Positions 41,795-51,851 of a DNA stretch of 64,000 nucleotides are shown one piece after another; positions within the stretch are counted from its first letter, which is position 1, and each line of letters begins with the position of its first letter. A program made the translations under genes and the position numbers. The DNA lies in NCBI RefSeq assembly GCF_000271405.2, contig NC_018081.1, positions 1,973,733 through 2,037,732 on the forward strand, in the 5' to 3' direction. This DNA comes from Enterococcus hirae ATCC 9790 (GTDB lineage Bacteria > Bacillota > Bacilli > Lactobacillales > Enterococcaceae). The notes below the pieces were generated by a model. The model worked only from the letters and a program-made list of their open reading frames with translations, did no database searches and had not been told where the DNA came from.

Positions 41795-43055
41795 ATGGAA
41801 GTGATTATTTATATTATAGTGGTTCATCTTAATTTTGCACTGATAGGTCTCATTTTATTTGCAAAAAAAGGATTTTTATGGATTGCTTCATTCGTTTGGG
41901 ATTAACGCTACTTAATATATGGCTGATTGAATGGACGCCAGTATTTTTGGTTTTACTTTATTTTTATAATGGAAAATATATTTTTCAGGAAACAAGAAAT
42001 CTATTTATTGTTTTTTTATTAAATACTTTTTGTGTAAATTTTATCGGTATTTCTGTTTTTTTGACAATTGAAGTGCCACGATTTTTAGAAAATTATGACT
42101 TGTTAGCGAATGCGATCCTAGAAATTTTGCTTTTAGTGGCAATCCTAATTGTAATGAAAGAATTAGATAAAAAGTTTCGAATTAGTAATTATCTATACGC
42201 ATATAAAAAAAATCGTCTGTTTTCGACATTTTTGATTATATGTATGTTCATGTCACTTTTGTGGTATCATTTGCTTTTTTCGATGGATTCATTGGATTTC
42301 CTTTTAACCTCTTTTATTTTAGTTGCTAGTAATTCCTTTTATGGACTACTTATGCTTTTGATTTTATTGAATGAAAAAAAGGAAGAATACTATCAGATCT
42401 ATTTGGAAAGCATGAAAAAAAATGAAGAATATTATCAAAAGCTAGAAGAATTTCGTCATGATTATAAAAATTATGTTGGTGTGATGGAAGATCTTGTACA
42501 GAATAAACAAATTCATAACGAAATAGAGGCCATCGTAGGGGAAGAAAAAGAGTTTTTTGAAACGCAACTCAACGATGCTTTACACATGAAGTTACAAAAA
42601 ATTTATGATCCACTGTTGCAAGGAGTTTTTGTCAAATTTGTTAAGCGGGCAGAAGAGCTTCGGATACCTTATAAAATCCAAGTTAATCATATCATACCCA
42701 AGCTTTCAATGAATTCCTATGACATGATTCGCTTATTTACAAATATTATCGAAAATGCGTTTGTTCATTATGATCAAACGATGGCGAAAGAAAAAAAGAA
42801 ATCACGATCATTGTTGAACATTTGTGGGATTGTTTTTATTTTGAATTTAGTAATCCCAGCAAAAACACTGGAAAAAATCTAACTGAATTGTTTCAAAAAG
42901 GAACAACCAGTCAGAAAAGTAGTAAGGGAATTGGGTTATACAGTGTCAAAAAAATCGTAGAAGAGAATGAGAATCTTGCATTGAATTTAAAGTATGACAA
43001 ACAAGAGCAACGTTTTTACTGTATCTTAACTTTGAAAAAAGAAACAGTCCATTAA
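41795..43055 (+). pseudogene. AgrC/ComD-like sensor histidine kinase, frame-disrupted twice
   Basis: Three frames as given. Adding one A to each of two A7 runs (41863-41869 and 42791-42797) yields 420 residues from the ATG at 41795, which has AGGGGGA seven bases upstream. About six N-terminal membrane helices, then a coiled segment and the H-box Phe-Arg-His-Asp-Tyr-Lys-Asn, as in peptide-sensing AgrC/FsrC/ComD kinases. A GHKL ATPase domain follows, with Asn-Ile-Ile-Glu-Asn-Ala and C-terminal Gly-Ile-Gly-Leu-Tyr-Ser-Val. Likely partner is the LytTR regulator encoded convergently. No AgrB or AgrD gene is adjacent. Confidence 0.85.
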
Positions 43056-43099
43056 AAAAAGCCACTCGCCTATTTACTGAATAGGCAAGTGGCTTTTTG
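43054..43099. terminator. Bidirectional terminator between kinase and regulator
   Basis: A7 then GCCACTCGCCTATT pairs with AATAGGCAAGTGGC then T5. It serves both convergent genes. Confidence 0.88.
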
Positions 43100-43113
43100 T
43101 TGTACGTATGGGA

Positions 43114-43872
43114 CTAATGAACTAAATGATTTTCATTTTTCAGATGTTCCATAAAATCCACTAATTTTTTTATGCTTCGACGGCTAAGGATTAAGGTATC
43201 ATCATTTTTAAACACAATTTCATTGTTTTTTTTATCTACTAATTTAATGTTAGCTGGATTGATGGAGTAACTCTTCAAATCATTGAAAAAATGAAAGTTT
43301 TGAAACGTTTGTTTTAGTTCTTCAATTTTTCCATGAATCAAAAAAAATTCTGTTTGACAGAAAAATTCAATAGTCGAACGAGAACCTGTGATCTTACTTA
43401 AGTAATTGACTTCTTTAGGGTCGATTAAATAGATTTTAGAAAGTGATTCGATTTTAATGAGTTTACTTTGTCCTTGTTGCAAATTCGAATGGTTGAACAA
43501 TAATTCTTCCAAGCCATTTACAGCTTCCATGATGTCTTTTTTACTATAATATTTATCTGCTCGAATATTTTGATTGATAATCTCCATACCTTTAGTTGTG
43601 TCATTCGTCAAAAACAGGATGTAACAAGAATGATTTCTCTGACGAATTTTTTTGCTAAAATCAATCCCAGAATGAAAACGGTTCAATTCAATATCAACAA
43701 TAAAAATATCTGAGTCTTGGATAGGCATAAAATCAAGGTCAGCATAGAATTTTTCTAATTGAGAAGGCAAGGGGATGGTTAACGAAATTGCTGCTAAATT
43801 AGCACTACGATTATATTGTTTACGAAATTCTTCTTGATGGAATACATTATCTTCAATATAGTACACTTTCAC
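43114..43872 (-). CDS. AgrA-like response regulator with LytTR DNA-binding domain
   Basis: 252 residues from the GTG at 43872, chosen because GGAGG sits eight bases upstream; an ATG two codons earlier is too close to it. Receiver domain with acidic Glu-Asp near 6-7 and phospho-acceptor in Ile-Phe-Ile-Val-Asp-Ile-Glu-Leu near residue 62. C-terminal LytTR domain (about 145-245) with Ser-Arg-Ser-Thr-Ile-Glu-Phe-Phe. Such regulators bind paired direct repeats to drive quorum or virulence genes. Its neighbours suggest control of the WxL locus or glycan genes, but this is inference. Confidence 0.88.
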   Translation of the reverse strand: MKVYYIEDNVFHQEEFRKQYNRSANLAAISLTIPLPSQLEKFYADLDFMPIQDSDIFIVDIELNRFHSGIDFSKKIRQRNHSCYILFLTNDTTKGMEIINQNIRADKYYSKKDIMEAVNGLEELLFNHSNLQQGQSKLIKIESLSKIYLIDPKEVNYLSKITGSRSTIEFFCQTEFFLIHGKIEELKQTFQNFHFFNDLKSYSINPANIKLVDKKNNEIVFKNDDTLILSRRSIKKLVDFMEHLKNENHLVH

Positions 43873-44287
43873 ACACATCACCTCCAACTTTCAATCGTTC
43901 TTAGTATAGCAAGAATCAATGTGTGGATAAAGAGAATAAAAGAATAAATTATTAGACTTTTTTTATTTAATATTTAAATAATTGAAAGGAAATATAGATG
44001 TTGAAGTAAAATTTGAACGAAAGAGTCAGAGAGAAAACGGTTATTTTGGAAGTCTAAAAATCATCTGGAAATAGTCTACAGACAAAAGCTGGGATACCTT
44101 TTTTAAAAGTTGAATCAATGCTTACTGTTTTGTTCGTAAAAAGAAAGAACATCCTATATTAGTTGGTCATATGAAGAAAAGAAAGAATGAGCAAAGAGAA
44201 AAATTAATTGAAATAGCCGTTATAAGAAAACGCTTTTATGTTAAGGTAGATACGTAAAATAGTACATTGGTTAGGGAGGGTATTCAA
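43873..44287. other. Intergenic region between LytTR regulator and yesL, with cre-like site
   Basis: 415 bp, divergent promoters expected. AAGAAAACGCTTTTA at 44224-44238 resembles a cre (two mismatches to WTGNAANCGNWNNCW), 50 bp before the yesL start. No clear LytTR direct repeats or ORFs seen. Catabolite control of the glycan island would fit its predicted function. Confidence 0.4.
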
Positions 44288-44970
44288 ATGACAAGGGAAG
44301 AAAAAATATATGATGTAGCATCACAGATCATTTATGTAGTCATAAACAATCTTTTTTTATTGTTGTAAATTTACCGCTGTTTAGTTACCTTTATTTGATG
44401 ATTTATCAAGGAGTTACTTTATATCTAATCTTATTGGGTCTCTTTATGATTCTGTTTGCTATTTCATTGATCGCACTATTTGAATCGCTGTATCAGTTTA
44501 TTATTAAGAAACAGGAAAGCAATCTCCGATTTTTTTGGCGGAGCATCGCTAAGGCATGTTCTTGGGATAGTTTACCTGTCTATTTGCTCATCAGTTTGAT
44601 TGCTTCAATAGGATTTCTCTTTTTTATGGTTGAACTTTCTCCAATTTTTTCTATATTTGTCATTATTTATGCTATTTTAGCGGTCTACGGGATGTTAATC
44701 CTTCCTTTTGCTATCATGGAAACGATCCTTTTCCAAAACACCTTTTTAAAAACGTTGTTGAATGCGATGATTTTATCTTTCCAGAAATGGCAATTACAGC
44801 TTTTTACGATTGCCTATCTGTTATTTGTTCTTTTATTGTTTCCACGCTCGCCAGCTATCTTCTTTTTTGTCGGTTTTAGTGGCTACTGCTACTTGTTTTT
44901 AACTTTTTATACACCATTTTTACAAACTCGGATAGCGAGTATTAAGGGATTGGATCAAAGAAATGACTAA
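44288..44970 (+). pseudogene. YesL/DUF624 family membrane protein, frameshifted
   Basis: From the ATG at 44288 (GGGAGGG upstream) the frame stops after 26 codons. One extra T in the T7 run at 44352-44358 joins it to the downstream frame and gives 227 residues reading Asn-Asn-Leu-Phe-Phe-Ile-Val-Val-Asn-Leu-Pro-Leu. Six predicted membrane helices. DUF624 proteins (YesL in B. subtilis) lie next to YesM/YesN systems and CUT1 transporters for complex sugars; function unknown. Its 3' end overlaps the histidine kinase gene by 8 bp. Confidence 0.8.
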
Positions 44971-46684
44971 AAGCATGACGAGGATTAAACATAACCTTTT
45001 GAAACACGCTTTTTATCGTTACATGTTGTGGATGAGTGTTAGTTTATTAGTATTATTCTTTATTATTTATCTCATCACAGTTTCTTTCCATCAAAAAAGA
45101 GATGAAAATCTAAAGGAAATCAACTTAAATTTTTATACAGAAATTATGATGATGAAAAATGCAACAGATAATATGTTGGCGCTTTTGTATGCGGAACAAC
45201 CTGATTTGGAAGATTTGAGGCAAATTACTAATTTATCACTCGCAGAATACTATGAATACAAAACGACTACTTACATGAAACATGCCGGTTCAAAGTATAA
45301 TGGAACCCAAAATTTTGTTAATCAGTCCTTTAAAATGAATGATTATTTGTCAACTGTAGTTATTTATCATGCGCAGACGAAACGTAGCGTAGTCTTCCAA
45401 AAAGATCAGACAACCACGATGAAAAAAGTGGATGAATTTCATTTAGCAGACCCAAACGATATCGAAAAGACAAAAAAGCAAATTTTTAAGATAAATAAGA
45501 ATAGAAATCTGATTGGATTTCACAAAGAATTACATAAAGAAACAGATTTAAGTTACGCAGCAGATGTCTATTTTTATTATAATATTTCTCCATTATTTGA
45601 AAAGATTCATTATCAAGTGTTAAGAAACAACGGCAATATTCAAGTTTTCTACAAAAACAAGCCTATTCCACCGGAGATAAAACCAAAATATGTTCTAGAC
45701 CAACGTCAAGCAGAACATTATGTGGTTACAGCCACGACAAAGTATGCCAATGTTTTTACAGAATATTCTTTGATCTATACTGTCTACTCTTTTTTTGCCA
45801 TCCTTGTGTTTTTAGGTTTTTTCCCATTTCTATTTCAGTATTTGCAAAAAATAGAGGGAAGACTCTCTCAACTAACTCAAAAAATTACCAAAGTAAAAAC
45901 AGGGAATTTTGACCCTGAAAAGTTCGCTCAATCAGACGACTATAAAAGTGATGATGCGATTTCTTTGATCTCTTCTAGTATTGATGAATTAGCGTATCAG
46001 TTAAATGACCAGATTCATCAAGTTTATAAAAGTAAGATTAAACAAAAGGATTATCAGATCCAAAGTATTCGGTCTCAGATCAATCCACACTTTCTTTACA
46101 ATACGTTAGAAGCAATTCGAATGAAAGCAGAACTAAATGAAGATCACGCAGTGGCAGGAATGCTCTTAAATGCTGCAACATTATACCGTAAATTGATCAA
46201 GGGGAAAGATGTCATTTGTTTAGCGGAAGAATTGGAATATTGTGATGCTTATCTTAGTCTTTTTGAAATACGTTTTGAAGATGCACTATTTTATGATATC
46301 GTTTGTGATCCAAGTCTTGAATCTTTGCTGATTGAGAAATTTACGATCCAACCAATCATCGAAAATTTTATTCATCACGGGATTGATTCGCAACGCCAAG
46401 ATAACTTCATCGAGATCCATTGTTTTGAAAAGGATGATCGGTTATACATTGAAGTAGTAAATAACGGAAAGCCAATTCCAAAAGTAGAAAAACAAAGAAT
46501 CCAAAAACAACTTGCTCAAAACAGCCATGATCTGGAGATGACTGCCCCTACTGGCTTATTTGGGGTAGATTATCGAATCAAACAACGCTTTGGTCATCAG
46601 TATGGCGTAACATTTACTACGCAAGAAGATTATGTGAAATTTCAAATCACCATGCCTAAAAAAAGAGGAGGGGAGATCGTGTGA
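44963..46684 (+). CDS. YesM-family sensor histidine kinase
   Basis: 573 residues. An N-terminal membrane helix (about 15-40), a large extracellular sensor region (about 42-265), a second helix (270-290), a HAMP-like linker, the His_kinase motif Gln-Ile-Asn-Pro-His-Phe-Leu-Tyr-Asn-Thr-Leu-Glu near 372-383 and a HATPase_c domain with Gln-Pro-Ile-Ile-Glu-Asn and Gly-Leu-Phe-Gly-Val. Typical kinase controlling an adjacent carbohydrate ABC transporter. It is coupled to YesL by an 8-bp overlap and to the response regulator by a 4-bp overlap. Confidence 0.93.
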   Translation: MTKSMTRIKHNLLKHAFYRYMLWMSVSLLVLFFIIYLITVSFHQKRDENLKEINLNFYTEIMMMKNATDNMLALLYAEQPDLEDLRQITNLSLAEYYEYKTTTYMKHAGSKYNGTQNFVNQSFKMNDYLSTVVIYHAQTKRSVVFQKDQTTTMKKVDEFHLADPNDIEKTKKQIFKINKNRNLIGFHKELHKETDLSYAADVYFYYNISPLFEKIHYQVLRNNGNIQVFYKNKPIPPEIKPKYVLDQRQAEHYVVTATTKYANVFTEYSLIYTVYSFFAILVFLGFFPFLFQYLQKIEGRLSQLTQKITKVKTGNFDPEKFAQSDDYKSDDAISLISSSIDELAYQLNDQIHQVYKSKIKQKDYQIQSIRSQINPHFLYNTLEAIRMKAELNEDHAVAGMLLNAATLYRKLIKGKDVICLAEELEYCDAYLSLFEIRFEDALFYDIVCDPSLESLLIEKFTIQPIIENFIHHGIDSQRQDNFIEIHCFEKDDRLYIEVVNNGKPIPKVEKQRIQKQLAQNSHDLEMTAPTGLFGVDYRIKQRFGHQYGVTFTTQEDYVKFQITMPKKRGGEIV

Positions 46685-48197
46685 ATGTTTTACTAGTTGA
46701 TGATGAACCGTTAATCACAGAAGGAATTGAGAAACTGCTAAAAAAAACAACCGGTAACACAAAAAATTTCACGACATTTAAAACAACTTCCGGTATTGAA
46801 GCATTGAAAATCCTAAATGAGGTAGCTATTGATATTTTATTAACAGATATCAGAATGCCTGATATTGATGGATTGGCACTTGCTAAAAAGGCACGTTGTG
46901 TACAAAAACAAATAAAAATCATCTTTATCAGTAGTTATGATGATTTTAGTTATCTGAAACAAGCCATTCTCATTGGAAGCAGTGATTATCTTTTAAAACC
47001 AGTAGATCCTATTGAGTTAGCCACTACTTTTGGGAAGTTGACAAGAGAAATAAAAGAAGAAAAACTCTTTCAGCATTTGAAGAACAATCAACAGATTGAT
47101 GTGTTTCGTGTCAATTTGTTGCGGAAATTGCTGCATCAAGAAATTTCGTCAACGGAATTAGCAAAATGGCAGGACATCCTTGAACCAATCACAGATTGGC
47201 AAAATTATACCATCACTTACCTAGAAGGTGCTTTTTATAATGATAAACTTTTTGAACGTGTTTCTGAGCAGTTATCGGTATTATTCGTCCAACCTTATAG
47301 CCTTTTATTGGAACCGAATAAACTTCTTTTGTTTTTTCTCCTAAAGAAGAACAACATTATCGGTTAAGTATTCAATATTTATGTGAGACATTTGATTTAT
47401 TTGCGGTCATCGGTAGTGGCTGCCATTCATTAATTGAGATCACGCATTCTTATCGAAGTATTGAACCATTTATGGAAAGTAAAAATATCTTGGAAAACCC
47501 ATTAGTCATTGATCTATTTCCTAAAACTACATTGATCAACGAATACCAACTAACGCAGAAAATTTATTTTAAAAGTTTAGCTTATCTTGAAAACCAATCG
47601 ATTGAAGCATTCCAACAATTAGCTATTGCCAATATTGATCAATGGAAAGACCATCCGATTCAGTCGTTAGTATGTCATTACTTGCTGATCGCACTTCACA
47701 AAGGGATTGCTACTCTGGAAAAACAAGAACAAGCTTATCAAGAGTTACAACCATTGATCTACGCATTAAAGACAGCAGACAAATCAGTTTTTAAGAAAAA
47801 GATAGGTACGATCTGTTCAAAACTGACTGAAATAAGTTGTACCACAAAAAGTCATTCTCCAGTGATTGACCAAATCTTATATCTAGTCAATCAGGATTTC
47901 ACGAAACGCTACTCTTTAAAATCATTAGCTGAGCGATTTCATATGAATCCAGCCTATCTTGGACAGCTTTTTTTAAAAGAATTGAATATGAGTTTTAGTG
48001 AATATGATAAAAAAATTCGTATGAGAGAAGCCAATCAGCGAATCAAAGAGAGTACGGAAAGAATTACTGTGATCGCAAAAGCCTTAGGATATGATGATAT
48101 CAGTTTATTTTATCGTCATTATAAAAAAGAATACGGAATAACCCCCAATAAAGCACGCAAGTTCGAAAATGAAAGAGAGCCGTTGAACCTAAAATGA
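46681..48197 (+). pseudogene. YesN-family AraC-type response regulator, frameshifted
   Basis: Split at about 47337; one extra T in the T6 run at 47332-47337 gives 505 residues reading Leu-Leu-Leu-Phe-Phe-Ser-Pro-Lys-Glu-Glu. GTG start overlapping the kinase stop, with GAGGAGGGGAG upstream. Receiver domain: Val-Asp-Asp-Glu near 5-8, phospho-acceptor in Leu-Leu-Thr-Asp-Ile-Arg-Met-Pro near residue 58, Leu-Lys-Pro-Val near 105. A variable middle region, then two AraC-type HTH motifs in the last ~100 residues. It should activate the glycan transporter operon downstream. This is the only disruption in a run shorter than seven. Confidence 0.85.
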
Positions 48198-48274
48198 AAA
48201 ATCATTCTTTTATCATTTTTTATGACTAAGAAAGGCGTAGCAAAACCAATAATGAAATCATGAATCATTTTTCG

Positions 48275-48305
48275 AGAAGAGTGATTTTCCAGACTCTTCT
48301 TTTTT
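48275..48305 (+). terminator. Terminator of the yesLMN unit
   Basis: AGAAGAGT/ACTCTTCT stem with a 10-nt loop and T6. Confidence 0.8.
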
Positions 48306-48330
48306 GTGTCTTTATTACATACAAAAAATA

Positions 48331-48386
48331 TTGTCTATAATTTTGCCAATAAATCTATAAAATCGCAAATTGAGAAAGCGCTTTAT
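48331..48386 (+). promoter_or_regulatory. Promoter and cre-like palindrome of the glycan transporter operon
   Basis: TTGTCT at 48331-48336 and TATAAA at 48356-48361 (19-bp spacer, so weak and probably activator-dependent). Just downstream, AGAAAGCGCTTTAT at 48373-48386 is centred on the palindrome AAAGCGCTTT and resembles a cre. Position after the -10 would suit repression by CcpA. Confidence 0.45.
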
Positions 48387-48423
48387 TTAATTTATGATAA
48401 ACATAGATAAGGAGTTGAACAGG

Positions 48424-49392
48424 ATGGAAGAAAAATTAGCAGCAACATTTGTCAAAAAGAAGCAGGAAAATCGTGTGTTAAAAACATTTAAAAAAAACCG
48501 ACCTTTATTTTTCCTTTCTTTACCAGGAATCATTTGGTTTGCGATATTTTCCTATTTTCCACTTTTTGCGATTTTAGTGGCGTTTAAAGATTTTCGATTA
48601 AGTGGTAATTTTTTTGAGAGTTTTATGAAGAGTGATTGGGTCGCTTTTAAAAACTTTGAATTTATTTTTAAAAGTGGGAATGCTAGCCTGATTATTCGCA
48701 ACACGGTTGGTTATAATGTGCTGTTCATTGTTATGGGAATCATCGTGCCATTGATCCTTGCATTATTGTTAAATGAAATTTTCAGTAAGCGACTATCAAA
48801 ATTGTATCAAAGTGTCATGTTTATTCCTTACTTTCTTTCGATGGTCGTTGTCAGTTATATCGTATTTGCATTTTTGGACCCGACAAATGGGTTTATCAAT
48901 CAGTTTTTGATAAGTATTGGGAAAGAGCCGATCCAATTTTATATGCAAGCAAAGTATTGGCCTTATATTTTAGTCGTTGTACAAATGTGGAAAACGATGG
49001 GCTACAATATGATTATTTTTTTAGCCGCAATATGCGGGTTTGATAAATCTTATTACGAAGCAGCTAATCTTGATGGAGCAACAAAATTCCAACAAATCTG
49101 GTATGTCACGATTCCTATGTTGAAACCCGTGATCATTATGTTGACGATTTTAGCAGTAGGGGGGATCTTTCGGACAGACTTCGGATTGTTTTATCAAGTG
49201 CCAAAAGATTCAGGGGCGCTTATCAATGTGACACAAACCATTGACACTTATATCTATCGCGGATTGTCGTCTATGGGAGATATCGGTTTATCGGCTGCTG
49301 GTGGACTGTTGCAGTCAGTAGTTGGCTTCTTTTTAGTGTTAGGAACCAACATGATCGTCAAAAAAATCGATAAAACACAAGGAATCTTTTAA
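48424..49392 (+). CDS. CUT1-type sugar ABC transporter permease (LplB-like)
   Basis: 322 residues from the ATG at 48424 (AAGGAGTTGAACAGG upstream); an in-frame ATG 30 bases earlier is less well placed. Six membrane helices and the EAA loop Tyr-Tyr-Glu-Ala-Ala-Asn-Leu-Asp-Gly-Ala near residues 213-222, which docks to the ATPase. Related to LplB/YtcP permeases that partner with YesMN systems. No ATPase gene is nearby; a shared MsmK-type ATPase encoded elsewhere is likely. Confidence 0.92.
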   Translation: MEEKLAATFVKKKQENRVLKTFKKNRPLFFLSLPGIIWFAIFSYFPLFAILVAFKDFRLSGNFFESFMKSDWVAFKNFEFIFKSGNASLIIRNTVGYNVLFIVMGIIVPLILALLLNEIFSKRLSKLYQSVMFIPYFLSMVVVSYIVFAFLDPTNGFINQFLISIGKEPIQFYMQAKYWPYILVVVQMWKTMGYNMIIFLAAICGFDKSYYEAANLDGATKFQQIWYVTIPMLKPVIIMLTILAVGGIFRTDFGLFYQVPKDSGALINVTQTIDTYIYRGLSSMGDIGLSAAGGLLQSVVGFFLVLGTNMIVKKIDKTQGIF

Positions 49393-49406
49393 GGGAGGAA
49401 AAAAGA

Positions 49407-50323
49407 GTGGAAGCAAAAAAAACACTAGGTGAATCTTTGAACCGATTTGGACGAATCAGTAAAAAAATAACCTTTTGATTAGTCTGGGTTTAGGGATATT
49501 GACCTTTTTAACTGCTGTTCCTTTTATTTTAGTTTGTATTATCGCCTTTACTGATTCAGAATCGATCCAACGAAACGGGTACCGACTGCTACCTGAAAAA
49601 TGGAGCCTAGCAGCTTTTCAAGCAATTTTTGAAGAAGGAGCGATTTTTTCCGCTTTCGGTACAACGATTTTCATTACGATCATTGGGACCGTCATCGGTG
49701 TGTTTTTAATGTCGACCTTTGCGTATACCCTTTCTCGAAAGACTTACGCTTATCGAGGGTTTTTATCAAGGTATTCTTTGATACCCATGTTGTTTAGCGG
49801 TGGGATGATTGGTAATTACATTGTGGTTGTGAATGTTTTAGGGTTGAGGAACTCTATCTGGGCATTGATTTTACCTTTGTGTATGTCCACGTTTTCAATC
49901 ATGGTTTTGAAAACGTTTTATCAAATGTCTGTCCCAGAAGCATTGATTGAATCAGCATATATCGATGGTGCCAGTGAGTGGTTGATTTATTTTAAAATCG
50001 TACTTCCGTTATCGTTGCCAGGTATCGCAACCATTGCCTTATTCTTAACCTTAGGCTATTGGAATGATTGGTTTTCAGCATTACTTTATACCGATAATAA
50101 TCAATTGGTACCGTTACAGTATTTGTTGATGAAGATGGAGAATAATATTGAATTTATTGCAAACAATGCTGGAAAAATGGGGATGACCCAAACCGGCGCT
50201 TTACCCACTGAAACGATCAAAATGGCGGTGGTAGTAGTAGCTACTTTACCGATCTTGATTGCATATCCTTTTTTTCAAAAATATTTTATTGGTGGTTTAA
50301 CTGTTGGCGCAGTGAAAGAATAG
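49407..50323 (+). pseudogene. CUT1-type sugar ABC transporter permease (LplC/YtcP-like), frameshifted
   Basis: The GTG at 49407 (AAGGGAGG upstream) opens a frame that stops at about 49482. One extra A in the A7 run at 49461-49467 restores 305 residues reading Ile-Ser-Lys-Lys-Asn-Asn-Leu-Leu-Ile-Ser-Leu. Six membrane helices and the EAA loop Leu-Ile-Glu-Ser-Ala-Tyr-Ile-Asp-Gly-Ala. Second permease of the glycan importer, 14 bp after the first. An A8 run nearby at 49415-49422 is in frame as given. Confidence 0.88.
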
Positions 50324-50339
50324 TATAGGAGGAAAAATA

Positions 50340-51779
50340 ATGAAAAAATTTGTATTGCTAGGAGCTGCATTATTAGCAGGAGGTCTTTTAACAGGATGTT
50401 CAAGTAACAAAACCAGTAATGCGAGTGAGTCTGGTACGGTGGATCTTACTTGGTACATAACGGGTATTCCACAAAAAGATGTGGCAAAAGTGAATGAGGC
50501 GGTCAATAAGTATACAAAGGACAAATATAATGTCACAGTGTCTCTTAATCAAATTGACTGGGGTGAATATGACCAAAAGATGAGCGCACTGGTCAATGCC
50601 GGAGAAAGCTTTGATATCGCATTTACTGCTTCTTGGCTAGGAGGATTTAATTATTTAACCAATGCTCGAAAGGGCGCATTGTACGATATCACAGAATTAC
50701 TTGATAATGAAAACCAAGGATTAAAAGCTGAAATCTACGAGAATTTTTGGAAAGGTTCCACCATTGATGGAAAGATATATGGGGTACCAGCGCAAAAAGA
50801 AATTGCTGCTACGGAATATTTTGTCTTTAATAAAGAACTAGTTGATAAATATGATGTTCCGTATGAATCAATCAAAACCTATGATGAACTTGAACCATGG
50901 CTCAAAACGATCAAGGAAAAAGAAGGAATCAATCCTTGGTACATGTCTGAAGGCTACCGAAATCCTTATAAATTCGATGAATTATCGACATCCGTTGGGA
51001 TCAACCTTGAAGGAGATGAAGGGAAGATCGTCAATTATTATTTTGAGAAACCATACGTTGAACGGGTTGAAAAAGTGAGAGATTTTATGAAAAAAGGCTA
51101 TGTCAATAAAGATGCAGCACTGGCAAAACAAACCGATATTGTTGGGAAAGAATGGTTTGTTACTTCAACCGTGATGGGACCACTTGATACAGCAACAGTC
51201 AAAGACCAAGTGAAAAAAGATGTAGTGGTAACGCCTATGGTAGATTCAATTGTGACGAATGCTTCAGCAATGGGTGGCGGTACGGTGATCAGTGCGAACT
51301 CGAAACATCCAAAAGAAGCGATGAAGCTATTAGAAGCTGTGAATACCGATGAAAAATTGATGAACCTCTTATCCTATGGTATTGAAGGAACACATTATGA
51401 AAAAACTGGGGAGAAGACAATCAAATGGTTAGATGCTCATAGCAATTATACGATGCCATTTTATATGTTTGGGAATTACTTCAATCTTTATCACCAAGAA
51501 GGTGCACCAACAGACGAATGGGAAGTGTTGAAATCTTATAATGAGCAAGCAGAAGCATCCCCAGCACTTGGATTCAACTTTGACACGAAAGCTGTGACAA
51601 CGCAACTTGCTGCTTTGAATAACGTACAAGAAGAATTTAAAGCATTGATCAACACTGGCTCAGTTGAAACACAAGAGAATTTGAATAATATGAAGAAAAA
51701 AATGAATGCGGCTGGACTAGATGAAATTATCACGGAAATGCAAACACAATATGATAGTTGGAAAAAAGAACAAAAATAA
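50340..51779 (+). CDS. Sugar ABC transporter substrate-binding lipoprotein
   Basis: 479 residues. Lipoprotein signal peptide with lipobox Leu-Leu-Thr-Gly-Cys20, then an extracellular periplasmic-binding fold of the LipO/YtcQ type (DUF3502-like C-terminal half). It captures the substrate, presumably an oligosaccharide from host N- or O-glycans given the hydrolases downstream. RBS TAGGAGGAA. A stem-loop after the stop separates it from the GH38 gene. Confidence 0.93.
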   Translation: MKKFVLLGAALLAGGLLTGCSSNKTSNASESGTVDLTWYITGIPQKDVAKVNEAVNKYTKDKYNVTVSLNQIDWGEYDQKMSALVNAGESFDIAFTASWLGGFNYLTNARKGALYDITELLDNENQGLKAEIYENFWKGSTIDGKIYGVPAQKEIAATEYFVFNKELVDKYDVPYESIKTYDELEPWLKTIKEKEGINPWYMSEGYRNPYKFDELSTSVGINLEGDEGKIVNYYFEKPYVERVEKVRDFMKKGYVNKDAALAKQTDIVGKEWFVTSTVMGPLDTATVKDQVKKDVVVTPMVDSIVTNASAMGGGTVISANSKHPKEAMKLLEAVNTDEKLMNLLSYGIEGTHYEKTGEKTIKWLDAHSNYTMPFYMFGNYFNLYHQEGAPTDEWEVLKSYNEQAEASPALGFNFDTKAVTTQLAALNNVQEEFKALINTGSVETQENLNNMKKKMNAAGLDEIITEMQTQYDSWKKEQK

Positions 51780-51791
51780 TACAGATAGTAC

Positions 51792-51831
51792 AAGCCAGGA
51801 GCTCAATTTTTTTAGTTGTTTCCTGGCTTTT
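51792..51831 (+). terminator. Stem-loop between binding protein and GH38 gene
   Basis: AAGCCAGGA pairs with TCCTGGCTTT. Likely partial terminator, giving more transporter than enzyme mRNA. Confidence 0.7.
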
Positions 51832-51851
51832 CACTAGAAAAGAGGAATAGT

